From: Cichorium intybus
Lineage: Eukaryota > Streptophyta > Magnoliopsida > Asterales > Asteraceae
Length of the DNA: 64,000 nucleotides
Direction of reading: 5' to 3'
NCBI GenBank assembly: GCA_023525715.1
Contig: CM042013.1
Coordinates: 71,162,994-71,226,993, forward strand
The translations under genes were made by a program, and so were the position numbers. Within the stretch, counting starts at the first letter, position 1. The number at the start of each line of letters is the position of its first letter. Of this stretch, positions 22,774-33,012 are shown one piece after another. A model generated the notes under the pieces. That model saw only the letters and a program-made list of their open reading frames with translations. It was not told the DNA's origin and did no database searches.

Positions 22774-24560
22774 TGTAACGCCCCAGAATTTTTTAAGTAA
22801 TTTTAAAAAATTTAAACGAATACTTCAATATAAGAAAAGCCACTTAATTAATTTTGATAAAATTCCATAACTTATAAGTTTAATGAAAACATCCCAGGAT
22901 TAACAAAAGTTAATGAAATCACAACATAGCGGAACATCCATTCAAAAACAGTCCTCCAATGAAGCAGCACAGTGTATACACGTCACGCCTTGCCATCCAT
23001 GGTACCTGATGTACCTGAAACAGTAGTTTATATAGGGAAAGGGTAAGCACGGAGCTTAGTGAGTTCCTCAAAATACCATACGATCCATCACATAACATAC
23101 AACACATAATAACCATTCATACGTCTGTGAGACTCGCGGGCTATCCCTGTTCCGCTGAAGACTCACGGGTAGTTCCCGTTCTGTCTTATCGCTCGCAGGC
23201 TTCTCCCGTTCCGTCTAATGACTCGCAGGCTATTCCCGTTCCGCCTATTGGCTCGCGGCTATCCCGTTCCGTCCACAAACAATCATTATCATAGCAATAA
23301 TTCATACAATTATCATAACAGGTAAGATCACCTTAGTCTAACATATCTTCCTTCCTACGCATGCAATATCACATATAGTATAGTGTCTTGACTCACCTGA
23401 TTATAGTTGACTATATCGTTTATCTTTCTCGGCTTTGTATTTCCTTCAACTTTAACTGTTAACATAATAAGAAATCTATCATTTCTTAATCCTTAACTAT
23501 ATTATAGTCGCATCATTAAACCCTTCAATAATTCCAATATGATACTCCATGATTTATCAAGTAAAGAACGGCTAGGTAGAAGATTAGATGGGGTGGCAGG
23601 ATCCTTTCAGCATTTTAGCCTTTCGGAAAATCCAACAACCAGATCCCAAGTAATCGACCTAGTCACCGTCCTCGTAAGTAAATCAATCGGTATTATTTTC
23701 GGAATTATGAATTGTTATAATAATGACATTTTAAGGTTTTTGTTTACTATTGTTAGAAATGAGTATAATATAACATATGTTATACTTATTAAATATTCTA
23801 CTTCTTAACACAAAAACTATTTTACAATACCTAATTAAGCTATAGAAAGGTTTGTAGTTACCTTATGACCAGTCGTCGAGATCTATAACTCATTCGTTAG
23901 GTTTTTAAGCTTCCTTCCGCTCACTTGTTTACACTCTAGTGCTTAGAAACCTCTATATATTGGATTGAGATTTAGTTGTGTGGTTTATGAGATGTTTTGA
24001 GGGGTATTTATACTTGAATTCTTGAATAAAAAATGGCATGACACTTTTGACAAAAGATTTTAATAATATAACTTTGTTGAAATTAATACCTTCTAGAATC
24101 AGTCTGTTCAAGACTGGTTTATCCGACTTTAAACCCATGAAATTCGTGTTTTTATTTGATATTCTAGAAATTTATCTCAATACCTTTCCAGGGATGTATT
24201 TTACGTATTTATACGATTTTTCTATGATTTATTATGAATTTTTGAAAACAGACTATCTAATCTGTCAATTCCGAACTAATCAGTAAAGATTGCATTTTTT
24301 ACCATAGATAATGTCATTTTTAAGCTTACTATTATTTTTGGTAATTGTACTAGACACAATTTGAAAACTTTGTGCACTGGTTTGAGGTCCAAACGATTTT
24401 TCTAGAATTAATTATGATTTTTCTAAAAACGACACAAAAATGCTGATTTTCATATGAAATTGTAACTAAAGTTTTTCTTAGCTTTATAATTACCGATGAT
24501 CATATAATTCCTAACACTCTTATTTTAAGTATATGTTATAATCAGGATACGGGTCTTACA
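22774..24560 (-). repeat. TE4 5' LTR
   Basis: Promoter-bearing LTR of TE4 (minus strand). A TATAAATA box lies at 24005-24012 on the minus strand in the context AAGTATAAATACCCC. The 29-bp repeat array is at 23131-23272. It is nearly identical to the 16964-18750 copy. Confidence 0.95.
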
Positions 24561-25360
24561 GTCATGCTAAAAGGACTTAATTCAAGATTATGGAAGTAGA
24601 TTGCTATTTTGTTGAATTTGAAGATTTGGGGTTTTTGGAACTAAGAACCCTAATTCTTCCTTTTGATTGATTGAGTTGTTTTTAATGGTTGAAAACCTTG
24701 TATTAATGTAAGGTTTTAGCCTAGAAATGAACCCCAATTGATTAAGAACATCATTAAGGACTTAAAATGTCAAAACTGCGTGCTACAGTGCACAAATTGC
24801 GACTGATCAGGAGACTGCCCAGACGCTAGGCGCAGTGCGCCCAGGTTCCTGGCGGGGTGCGCCCAGGCGCAGTGCGCCCACCAGACAGGGGGGTTCAAAA
24901 CGCTAACTTTTGTTTGGCTTGTCCGATTTACCTCAAACTTGAACCATAAGTCCCTAATGGTTTGAAAAGTCTGGGAAAAATATTAAATTGAGTTTTCGAC
25001 TCCTCGGGGGCACTGTAGATCAATACGAATGCCTCGGTAAATAGTAAAACTCATGAAAAGATGGTAAATGGAAAGTTTATCATCTAGACATTGTTTGTAA
25101 TGATATATTATTGAACTCTTATGTATTAGAGTCAATTAGAATGGCTGTTAACCTATTATCATTTGGTATATAAATGAATATATAGGTATGGGACAAATGG
25201 TTGTGGTGCACGCAAAGGCAAGAAACAACCGGGATTTAAATGCAGCTAATATCCAGGTGAGTAATCTCACTGATATCATATATGATATATGATGATTAAA
25301 TTGTTACAGATTGAAACTGCTTCGGGGGACAAAATTTACAGATTACAGGTGCATTGAAAA

Positions 25361-25610
25361 GACAATACCAGATAAGCCGTGAGTCTGCAATAGACAAGAA
25401 CGGAGCTGTGAGTCATTAATACGACAATACCAGATAAACCGTGAGTCTATGATAGACAAGAACGGAGCTGTGAGTTAATGATATGACAATACCAGATAAG
25501 CCATGAGTCTATGAAAGACAAGAACGGAGCTGTGAGTCAACCTTTAAAAAGGAAATACCAGATAAGCCGTGAGTCATTGAAATTACAAGAACGGAGCTGT
25601 GAGTCTAGGC
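25361..25610 (+). repeat. Tandem array A in TE3 (62-bp units, four copies)
   Basis: Units begin at 25361, 25423, 25485 and about 25552, with core GATAAGCCGTGAGTC and a second core AAGAACGGAGCTGTGAGTC. The first three are exactly 62 bp apart; the fourth is displaced by a few bases and more diverged. Confidence 0.9.
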
Positions 25611-25665
25611 AAAAGCGGGGTAAACTCGTGAGCCATAAATGGTTACGAAATGAAATGTCATTACA

Positions 25666-26075
25666 TGGTGCGGCCTATATGGTTATGATATTGGATGCTA
25701 TATCCAACTGGTGTGGCCTATATGGTTATGATATTGGATGCTATATCCAACTGGTGCGGCCTATATGGCTATGATATTGGATGCTATATCCAACTGGTGC
25801 GGCCTATATGGCTATGATATTGGATGCTATATCCAACTGGTGCGGCCTATATGGCTATGATATTGGATGCTATATCCAACTGGTGCGGCCTATATGGCTA
25901 TGACATTGTTATACGGTAATGGTGCGGCTTTATGGCTATGATATCGGGTTATTGGAACCAAGTGGTGCGGCCTGAGGGCTATGATATAAACGTTGAAACT
26001 GTTCTGGTGCGGCTTGTATAGCTATGACACATGGTGCGGCTTATATAGCCATGATATATGGTGCAGTCAATTGTG
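25666..26075 (+). repeat. Tandem array B in TE3 (43-bp units)
   Basis: Units start at 25666, 25709, 25752, 25795, 25838 and 25881, exactly 43 bp apart, with core GGTGCGGCCTATATGG followed by CTATGATATTGGATGC. Degenerate shorter copies continue to about 26075. The core resembles the inverted TE2 array unit (ACGGCCTTCGTGGCTAGGAT), so the two arrays look like diverged versions of one LTR component. Confidence 0.9.
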
Positions 26076-28125
26076 ACTAAGAAACATGGGACAGAAATGG
26101 TTAAATATGATAAAAGGTGCAAATAACTGACGTGGCTTGATAATTACAGGTTATTATGATTTAGCCTGTAAGGCTACAAATTAGAATGTGAAATCCTAAG
26201 AGATATGTGGTCAGCCAGTAAGGCTAGGAGTTTGGATTCGATATCCAGACAGATATATGATTGTATTTTTATACATGTTATTTGTAGATACGATTACTCA
26301 CTGAGCTTTGTAGCTCATACCGTTTGTTAAATGTCCCTGCAGGTTAGCATAACCCAGATAAGGGTAAGGATAAAGTCCGTGACTCAAGAAGTGGACTTGT
26401 AGATGCTGTCAGTAGCAGCCCGGCTTATAAGGAGGTTACTATATTTGTATACTCCTTGATACACTTGTACCCGTTTTTATTAAAATATACCCCTTTGTTA
26501 TGGTTTTATGTATTGAAACCTTTGTTTTAAATGAAAAATTTTCAGGGGTGTTTTTGTTTTAAAAGCCGGGTGTTACATAAATTGTCTTTCTCAGACTTAT
26601 GGATTGTCTTTCTCAGACATACGATTCCATTATTTTGTCTTTCTCAGACTTGTCTTCAAAACTATCAATTTCATCCCACAAGATTGTTTCAACCTGTAAC
26701 AGTTCATTAAACGCATATCACATCGGATATAAGTGAGATTACTCACCGTGATGCTTACTACAACTTGCTCCAGTTGTTTGTTGTCCTCTCGCACGTATCA
26801 CAATAGTTTGTCCCGTACCTATATATTCATTTATATACCAAATGATAATAGGTTAACAATCATTTCAAATGACTCTAATTCATAAGAGTCCATTATAATA
26901 CAGCTACAAACCATTTCTAGATGATAACTTTCCATTTACCATCTTTCTAAAAATTATACATTTTCCCAAAATACGTGTATTTTGCTACAGTATTTTCGGG
27001 AGGTCGTATACGTATTCCGACAATTTTCCACAAAGTTTTATCCCATATTGGACCTATGTTCAAAATTTGAGGTCAAACGGACAAGTCTAGCATCAAATCC
27101 CAAAATTGGAATAACAAAAAATGTTCACAGGAAGCACATAAAACTTTCTGCATTTCTGACGCGACTTCGCGTCGCGACCCCTGCCTTGGTCGCGTCGCGA
27201 TCCCTGCAAAACAGACCAGAACCTCCGATTTTATGCTACAAAATCCCATTTTCCCCCATTAAGTGCTTAATACTCGACTTAATCATTGGGAATTGTTCCA
27301 GGACCAAAACCATTCATTTACTTCAAGTTTTAAACAATGGAATTGGCGATTCCAATCCGTTTCCAAAAATTTCTGTTTTTCACATTTTTGGTCCAAAACC
27401 GAAATTATCCATTTTAAATCATTTCTACTGATTTATTTCAACAAATATAACATCTAGAACTCATTATCAACCATTAGAATCAAGTTAATAACAAGAACTC
27501 ATAATCTAGGGTTCTTGATCAAAATTAATGCCAATCTTCAACAATAGCAACCTACTTCCATATTTTTGAGATATGCTCTTAACACACAACTTATTGGAAG
27601 TTTAGAACCATAAACTTCATGATTCTTGACTGAAATTTCAGTCACCAAGTTCCTCTCATGAAGAACACACAAAGACTTAGATTAAAAACATAATTACTAA
27701 CCTTTAATCACTTGAAACTTCCAATTCCAAGTACCAATCCGATTTTCCAACTTCAAGCTTCCAAGATTTCCAGAATTTGCAGCCAAGAACCCTCTCCCGT
27801 AGCTTCTCCATTGTTCTGCACATGTGGGGAGATTTTTCCCCTTTTTATACCTCCAAAATTTATAGTTTAGCCCATGGAGTTCAATTTCTTAGACTTTTGG
27901 CATTTTTGTCCCATTTTATGACAAATGATCACATTTATAACATTTTAAGTCCAAAACTCAAAATATTATTACATAACAAATCATTTTCTGTCCAAAAGAC
28001 TAAAATACCCTTTTCATGGTAAAATGACCAAAATACCCTTTTTATTATATTTAACTTATAATACAAATAAAAGGTAATATGGTGTTACAAATTCTCCCCT
28101 CCTTCAAAAGATTCCGTCCCCGGAA

Positions 28126-31100
28126 TCACACAAAGAGTTGAGGGTATTTCTCCCTCATTTCGCTTTCGGTTTCCCACGTCATATCGGAACCTCTATGATA
28201 TCGCCAAAGTACTTTAACCATACTAATCTTCTTGTTCCGCAATTGTCTTACTTTCCGGTCTAACACTTTCTCGGGTTGTTCCGGATACCTTAATTTCTCA
28301 TCTATCTCGATTTCAGCAAGAGGTGCTCGTTGAGACTGATCAAACAAAGTCTTCCGTAAATGGGACACATGAAATACATCATGAATACCATGAAGTTCAT
28401 CAGGTAATTCTAATATATAGGCTACAGCTCCAACTTTTTGGGATATACGGAACGGTCCAATGAAACGAGGACTCAGCTTCCCTTTCTTCCCAAAACGAAT
28501 TAAGCCTTTCCAAGGGGACACTTTGAGCATCACCATGTCTCCCACTTGAAATTCAATTGGTTTTACCCGTCTATCAGCATATTGTTTCTGTCGATTTTGA
28601 GCCACTTTCAGATTTTCTCGAATTTGCCTAATCCTTTCTTCAGTCTGTGCAACAATCTCGGGTCCAGCCAACGGCTTTTCCCCAACTTCAGTCCAGCAGG
28701 TAGGAGTGCGGCACGGTGCTCCATACAATGCCTCATACGGGGCCATCTGAATACTGGAATGAAAACTGTTATTATATGCAAATTCTACCAACAGTAGATG
28801 ATCTTCCCAGCTCCCGCCGAAGTCTATCACACAGGTTCGCAGCATGTCTTCTAATGTCTGAATGGTTCTTTCACTTTGCCCATCGGTCTGCGGGTGATAC
28901 ACGGTACTCATCAACACTTTAGAACCCAATTGATTTTGAAGACTTTGCCAAAAATGAGATGTAAATCTACTATCTCGATCCGACACAATCGACACTGGTA
29001 ATCCATGTCGACAAATCACTTCATCAATATAGATTTTCGCTAACTTTTCAATCTTGAACTTTTCAATAATCGGTATAAATTGCGGCGACTTCGTCAAACG
29101 ATCAACTATCACCCACACAGCATCATGCCCACGTGGTGTTCGTGGAAGCTTTGTCACGAAATCCATAGTGATGTTGTCCCATTTCTTCATTGGAATCGGT
29201 AACGGTTGAATTTCTCCATACGGTTTCTGATGGTTTGACTTCACTTGCAGGCACGTCAAACATTTTTTTACGTATCTTCCAATGTCCCTCTTCTTTCCGG
29301 GCCACCAATACAAAGGTTTCAACGTACGATACATCTTGGTACTACCCAGATGTACTGCATATCTGCTACAGTGTGCATCTTCTAGAAGCAGACTCCGCGC
29401 TTCTCCTTGCTTTGGGACCCACACGCGACCTCTAAAGGTTTTCAATCGCTGGGAGTTTTCATCCAGCTGCTTCAAATACCCAACCATTCGTTCGCTTTTC
29501 ATATGTTCAGGCTTACAGGCTTCCTCTTGTGCCAAACGGATTAGTTCATGTAACCGGCTCGCCACGCCCATACACGCGGATGTAACTTTCAAAGGAGCTT
29601 CTTTTCTGCTCAAAGCATCTGCAACTACATTCGCCTTGCCAGGACGATACTGGATCTCACAGTAAAAATCTTTGAGTATATCCATCCATCTCTGTTGTCT
29701 CATATTAAGCTCTTTTTTATCAAATAAGTATTTCAAACTTTTATGATCCGTATAGATAACAAACTTCACACCATACAAGTAGTGTCTCCAAAGCTTCAAT
29801 GCCAAGATTACAGCAGCTAATTCTAGATCATGTACTGGATATTTCTTCTCGGCATCTTTTAATTGACGGGACGCGTAAGCAATTACTCGACCATTCTGCA
29901 TCAATACACACTCGAGGCCGACTCTAGAAGCATCACTGTAAATCACATATTCTTCTCCACTTTGCGGTAATGCTAACACTGGTGCTTCACATAAGGCTTG
30001 TTTTAACCTCTGAAAAGCTTCTTGTTGTTTTTCCGCCCACTCAAATTTTTCACCTTTCTTGGTCAATCTAGTCAACGGGGCAGCTATCGAAGAGAAATTT
30101 TCTACAAATCTTCTATAGTAGCCCGCCAATCCAAGGAAACTTCGTATTTCAGTCGGACTTCGAGGCGGTTCCCACTTCACTACGACTTCAATTTTTGCTG
30201 GATCAACTTTAACCCCTTCAGCATTAATCACATGACCAAGAAATTGAACTTCTCTCAGCCATAATTCACACTTGGAGAATTTTGCATATAATTTTTCTTG
30301 GCGAAGCAACTCCAATACTTGGCGCAAATGTACTTCATGTTCAGCTTGGCTTCGTGAATACACCAAGATATCATCTATAAATACTATCACCGAAGTATCA
30401 AGGAACGGATGACAAACTCTGTTCATGAGATCCATAAATACATCCGGAGCATTGGTTAACCCAAAAGGCATCACCAAAAACTCATAATGGCCATAACGAG
30501 TGCGAAATGCCGTCTTCGGAATATCAGATTCTCGGATCTTCAACTGATGGTACCCCGACCTCAAATCAATTTTAGAAAAATATGATGCTCCTTGAAGTTG
30601 ATCAAACAAGTCATCAATTCTCGGTAGCGGATACTTATTCTTCACCGTGATCTTGTTCAACTCCCGATAGTCAATACACATCCGCATCGACCCATCCTTC
30701 TTCTTTACAAACAAGATAGGGGCTCCCCACGGTGACGTACTCGTTCTTATGAAACCCCGATCCAAAAGTTCTTCTAGTTGCTTCCGCAATTCTGCCATCT
30801 CTGACGGTGCTAGTCGATATGGAGCCCGAGCAACAGGAGCGGCTCCCGGAACCAGTTCAATTGTGAACTCTACTTGCCGATCTGGCGGTAATCCTGGAAG
30901 TTCGTCGGGAAAAACATCAGGGAATTCATTTACAATTTTCACACTTTCTACTCCCACTTTATTTGGTTTAGCTAAAGCTACGTACGCCAAATAAATTGCT
31001 CCTCCTTTACTAACACAACCCCGAGCTTGAGCAAAAGAAATAACCGGCATTCTCAACCGTGGTCGTTTACCCTGAATTTTTATCCATTTCCCATCCGGTG

Positions 31101-31314
31101 ATAATACGGTAATACTCTTGTTTCTACAATCCATGTTAGCATAATTCGTTGCTAACCAATCCATACCTACAATCACTCCAAATTCATTGGTAGTCATCAG
31201 ATTCAAATCTATAGGGAAATTGGTCCCATAGATTTTAAGCTGACAACCTTCCAGATGTTCGGAAACCCAAACATATCTACCATCCGCTATAGCTACTTCC
31301 AAGCTTTCTTCCAT
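28126..31314 (-). CDS. TE2 pol: protease end, RT, RNase H, integrase, chromodomain-like tail
   Basis: A 1,062-codon open frame and the longest intact ORF in the window. In order: the end of the aspartic protease region (GVIVGMDWLATNYANMDC), RT (FIRTSTSPWGAPILFVKKK, catalytic FIDDILVYS), RNase H (YSDASRVGL, YTDHKSL, DALSRK), integrase with zinc motif (CLTCLQVK) and DDE core (TMDFVTKLP, IVSDRDSRF), then a chromodomain-like end (MVKVLWRYHRGSDMTWE). These copy the element RNA into DNA and insert it in the nucleus. The protease active-site DSGA is not in this frame: a 262-bp tandem duplication upstream put it in another frame. Pol could be translated only if the frame were entered downstream, so the element is probably not autonomous despite the intact pol. 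Confidence 0.92.
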   Translation of the reverse strand: MEESLEVAIADGRYVWVSEHLEGCQLKIYGTNFPIDLNLMTTNEFGVIVGMDWLATNYANMDCRNKSITVLSPDGKWIKIQGKRPRLRMPVISFAQARGCVSKGGAIYLAYVALAKPNKVGVESVKIVNEFPDVFPDELPGLPPDRQVEFTIELVPGAAPVARAPYRLAPSEMAELRKQLEELLDRGFIRTSTSPWGAPILFVKKKDGSMRMCIDYRELNKITVKNKYPLPRIDDLFDQLQGASYFSKIDLRSGYHQLKIRESDIPKTAFRTRYGHYEFLVMPFGLTNAPDVFMDLMNRVCHPFLDTSVIVFIDDILVYSRSQAEHEVHLRQVLELLRQEKLYAKFSKCELWLREVQFLGHVINAEGVKVDPAKIEVVVKWEPPRSPTEIRSFLGLAGYYRRFVENFSSIAAPLTRLTKKGEKFEWAEKQQEAFQRLKQALCEAPVLALPQSGEEYVIYSDASRVGLECVLMQNGRVIAYASRQLKDAEKKYPVHDLELAAVILALKLWRHYLYGVKFVIYTDHKSLKYLFDKKELNMRQQRWMDILKDFYCEIQYRPGKANVVADALSRKEAPLKVTSACMGVASRLHELIRLAQEEACKPEHMKSERMVGYLKQLDENSQRLKTFRGRVWVPKQGEARSLLLEDAHCSRYAVHLGSTKMYRTLKPLYWWPGKKRDIGRYVKKCLTCLQVKSNHQKPYGEIQPLPIPMKKWDNITMDFVTKLPRTPRGHDAVWVIVDRLTKSPQFIPIIEKFKIEKLAKIYIDEVICRHGLPVSIVSDRDSRFTSHFWQSLQNQLGSKVLMSTVYHPQTDGQSERTIQTLEDMLRTCVIDFGGSWEDHLLLVEFAYNNSFHSSIQMAPYEALYGAPCRTPTCWTEVGEKPLAGPEIVAQTEERIRQIRENLKVAQNRQKQYADRRVKPIEFQVGDMVMLKVSPWKGLIRFGKKGKLSPRFIGPFRISQKVGAVAYILELPDELHGIHDVFHVSHLRKTLFDQSQRAPLAEIEIDEKLRYPEQPEKVLDRKVRQLRNKKISMVKVLWRYHRGSDMTWETESEMREKYPQLFV

Positions 31315-31588
31315 AGGAGTTAGGGCGTTTACCCTGAATTTTTATCCATTTCCCATCCGGTGATAATACGGTAATACTCTTGTTTCTACAATCCATGTTA
31401 GCATAATTCGTTGCTAACCAATCCATACCTACAATCACTCCAAATTCATTGGTAGTCATCGGATTCAAATCTATAGGGAAATTGGTCCCATAGATTTTAA
31501 GCTGACAACCTTCCAGATGTTCGGAAACCCAAACATATCTACCATCCGCTATAGCTACTTCCAAGCTTTCTTCCATAGGAGTTAGGGG
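31065..31588 (-). repeat. 262-bp tandem duplication inside TE2 protease gene
   Basis: Two head-to-tail copies, 31065-31326 and 31327-31588, differ at one base that I can see (a Leu/Pro change). Since 262 is not a multiple of three, the duplication separates the gag-protease frame from the RT frame. Confidence 0.93.
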
Positions 31589-32859
31589 AATTTTTAAATG
31601 TGGCATCAACGACACCGATACAAAACAATGTGTAGCTCCTGGATCAAATATAGCATATACGGGAATGGAATTTAAAGTGAAGATACCTGAAACCACATCA
31701 GTCTTTTCACGAGCTTCTTCAACAGTCATCTGAAAAGCTCGTGAGGCTACTAGTCTTCCCCGGTTCTTCACCTTTTCTTTCTTTCCTCCCTGATCTTCAC
31801 TAGATTTACCACCGAATGATACAGATTTAAGTTGAGGACAATATGAACGAATATGATCCATAGCCCCGCATTGGAAACATCGTCGTTCTGCCCGACAACT
31901 TCGAGTAGCATGTCCCGTTCTCCCATAATTTCGGCAACTTAACGATACAGTATCAATGCGACAACTTCCCGAATGCCTTTTTCTGCACTTTTCACACCAT
32001 TTAGCTTCATCTTTTTGACCCTTACCCTTAAGGTTAGATCCGGCTTGTTGTGACTTTTTCTGAGGCGTCCACACTTGATCTTCCGCCTTTCGTTTGGTTT
32101 CAAATACTTTCTTCTCATCTTCTTGCCTTTTCAATTCTGTTTCTCTTTTCGTGGCCCTATCCACCACTTGTCGGAAAGTAGTTAGTTGAAGCGGTTGCAC
32201 CACCTCACGGATTCGGGTCTTCAATCCCCAAACATACTTGTTTATTTTTCTCTTTTCAGTGTTCACGTGATGCTCAGCAAACCTTGCCTTTTCCAGAAAA
32301 CTCATGGTATATTCTTGGACAGATTTAGACCCCTGTTCCAAGTGCAAGAATTCATCTTCCAACTGTTTAACAGCCACCTCCGAGCAGTACTCCTCATTAA
32401 AATTGGTCTTGAATTGGTCCCATGGTAATGATAGGGATGAATCAGGACCCAATGATCGGCTATAAATTTGCCACCAGTGCAATGCGTTACCCGTCAGTTG
32501 GTTCGTGGCAAACTCCACTTTGTCCCCTTCCGCACATTTACTGACACGGAATACCTTTTCTATATGCATTATCCACTCCATCGCATAGACCGGATTATCT
32601 GTCCCCGAAAACTCCTTTGGTTTGCAACCAAGAAAAGTCTTATATGTACTCTTTTCGCAGCTTCTTCACCCGAATTATTAACCAATGTAGGCAGTAATTC
32701 CCTAATCACATCAGTAACAATGGCTCGTATATCTGGTGGATTTTCCTCCACTGGTTCCCTTGCTCTTCTTCCAACCGAGCCTTGAGAATGAGCTGGTCCA
32801 CTTCTTGAGGCTCCACGCCCCGAAATTCTGCCCGTAGGATTACTCCTCGTATTTCTCAT
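31277..32859 (-). pseudogene. TE2 gag and protease (frameshifted)
   Basis: Gag starts near 32859 (RNTRSNPTGRISGRGASRS) and shifts frame around 32630-32650; the rest reads from about 32630 to 31277. It contains a Gag domain (ATNQLTGNALHWWQIYSRS, HLEQGSKSVQEYTMSFLEKA), CCHC-type knuckles (CRNYGRTGHATRSC, CFQCGAMDHIRSYC) and the start of protease (AIFDPGATHCFVS). The protease motif reads DPGA instead of DSGA. The frame ends in the 262-bp duplication. Expected products are the particle protein and the maturation protease; neither would be made as a normal polyprotein. Confidence 0.88.
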
Positions 32860-32996
32860 ACTTCAAAATTCAGCAAACAATTAGATTACATATATAATAA
32901 CAAACTTATATATGTCTAACTGTCCATTATGTCTAGTATCTCTCAAGTTTTAAGTCCAGGAATCTATCCTAAAGACACCTAGTTCACTTAAACCAC

Positions 32997-33009
32997 GGCT
33001 CTGATACCA
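32997..33009 (-). other. TE2 primer-binding site (tRNA-iMet)
   Basis: GGCTCTGATACCA on the plus strand is the inverted initiator-Met PBS, three bases from the LTR start at 33013. It fixes the minus-strand orientation of TE2. Confidence 0.92.
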
Positions 33010-33012
33010 ACT

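Larger units (their letters stand above)
16964..24560 (-). mobile_element. TE4: non-autonomous LTR retrotransposon carrying an RWP-RK gene
   Basis: LTRs 16964-18750 and 22774-24560 are each 1,787 bp, start TGTAACGCCCC and end GGGTCTTACA. TSD GTCAT is at 16959-16963 and 24561-24565. The PBS lies on the minus strand at about 22758-22770 (TGGTATCAGAG plus one mismatch further in), and a polypurine tract (AAGTGGGGAAGAC on the minus strand) abuts 18751. The element therefore reads leftward. The 4,023-bp interior contains no protease, RT or integrase motif that I can find on either strand; it contains a plus-strand RWP-RK gene (19609-21226). I saw about a dozen LTR differences (under 1%), so this is the youngest insertion here. 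Movement must have relied on enzymes from a related element. Confidence 0.92.
16463..26577 (+). mobile_element. TE3: solo LTR of a TE2-related family, plus strand, split by TE4
   Basis: Starts TGTAACACCAAATAC (16463) and ends AAAAGCCGGGTGTTACA (26577), with TSD TAAAT at 16458-16462 and 26578-26582. Without TE4 and one TSD copy it is about 2.5 kb. It aligns in reverse with the TE2 LTR: same terminal sequence, same GGAGGTATAAAA promoter context, same order of modules, but diverged throughout. There is no PBS, gag or pol, and its own TSD is intact, so it is a solo LTR left by recombination between the LTRs of a former complete element (inference). A partial copy would not have both LTR termini and a TSD. 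Confidence 0.88.
15848..28089 (-). repeat. TE2 3' LTR, split by TE3
   Basis: The two arms (15848-16462 and 26583-28089) add up to about 2,122 bp, matching the 2,118-bp right LTR. A five-unit array of about 24-bp repeats with core TAGCCACGAAGGCCGTATAA lies at 16216-16330. A minus-strand TATA box (TATAAAAA in the GAGGTATAAAAAGG context) lies near 27843-27852. A GC-rich palindromic patch with TCGCGTCGCGA is near 27165-27205. Confidence 0.93.

Noticed and set aside
25361..26075. Regularly spaced repeats that look superficially like a CRISPR array
   Set aside because: They are head-to-tail minisatellite units without unique spacers, lie inside a plant LTR, and no cas genes are present.
26982..27457. 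149-codon ORF, near-duplicate at 34017-34460
   Set aside because: Located in the TE2 LTRs and covering the shared non-coding module and GC-rich patch; frame is broken differently in the second copy.
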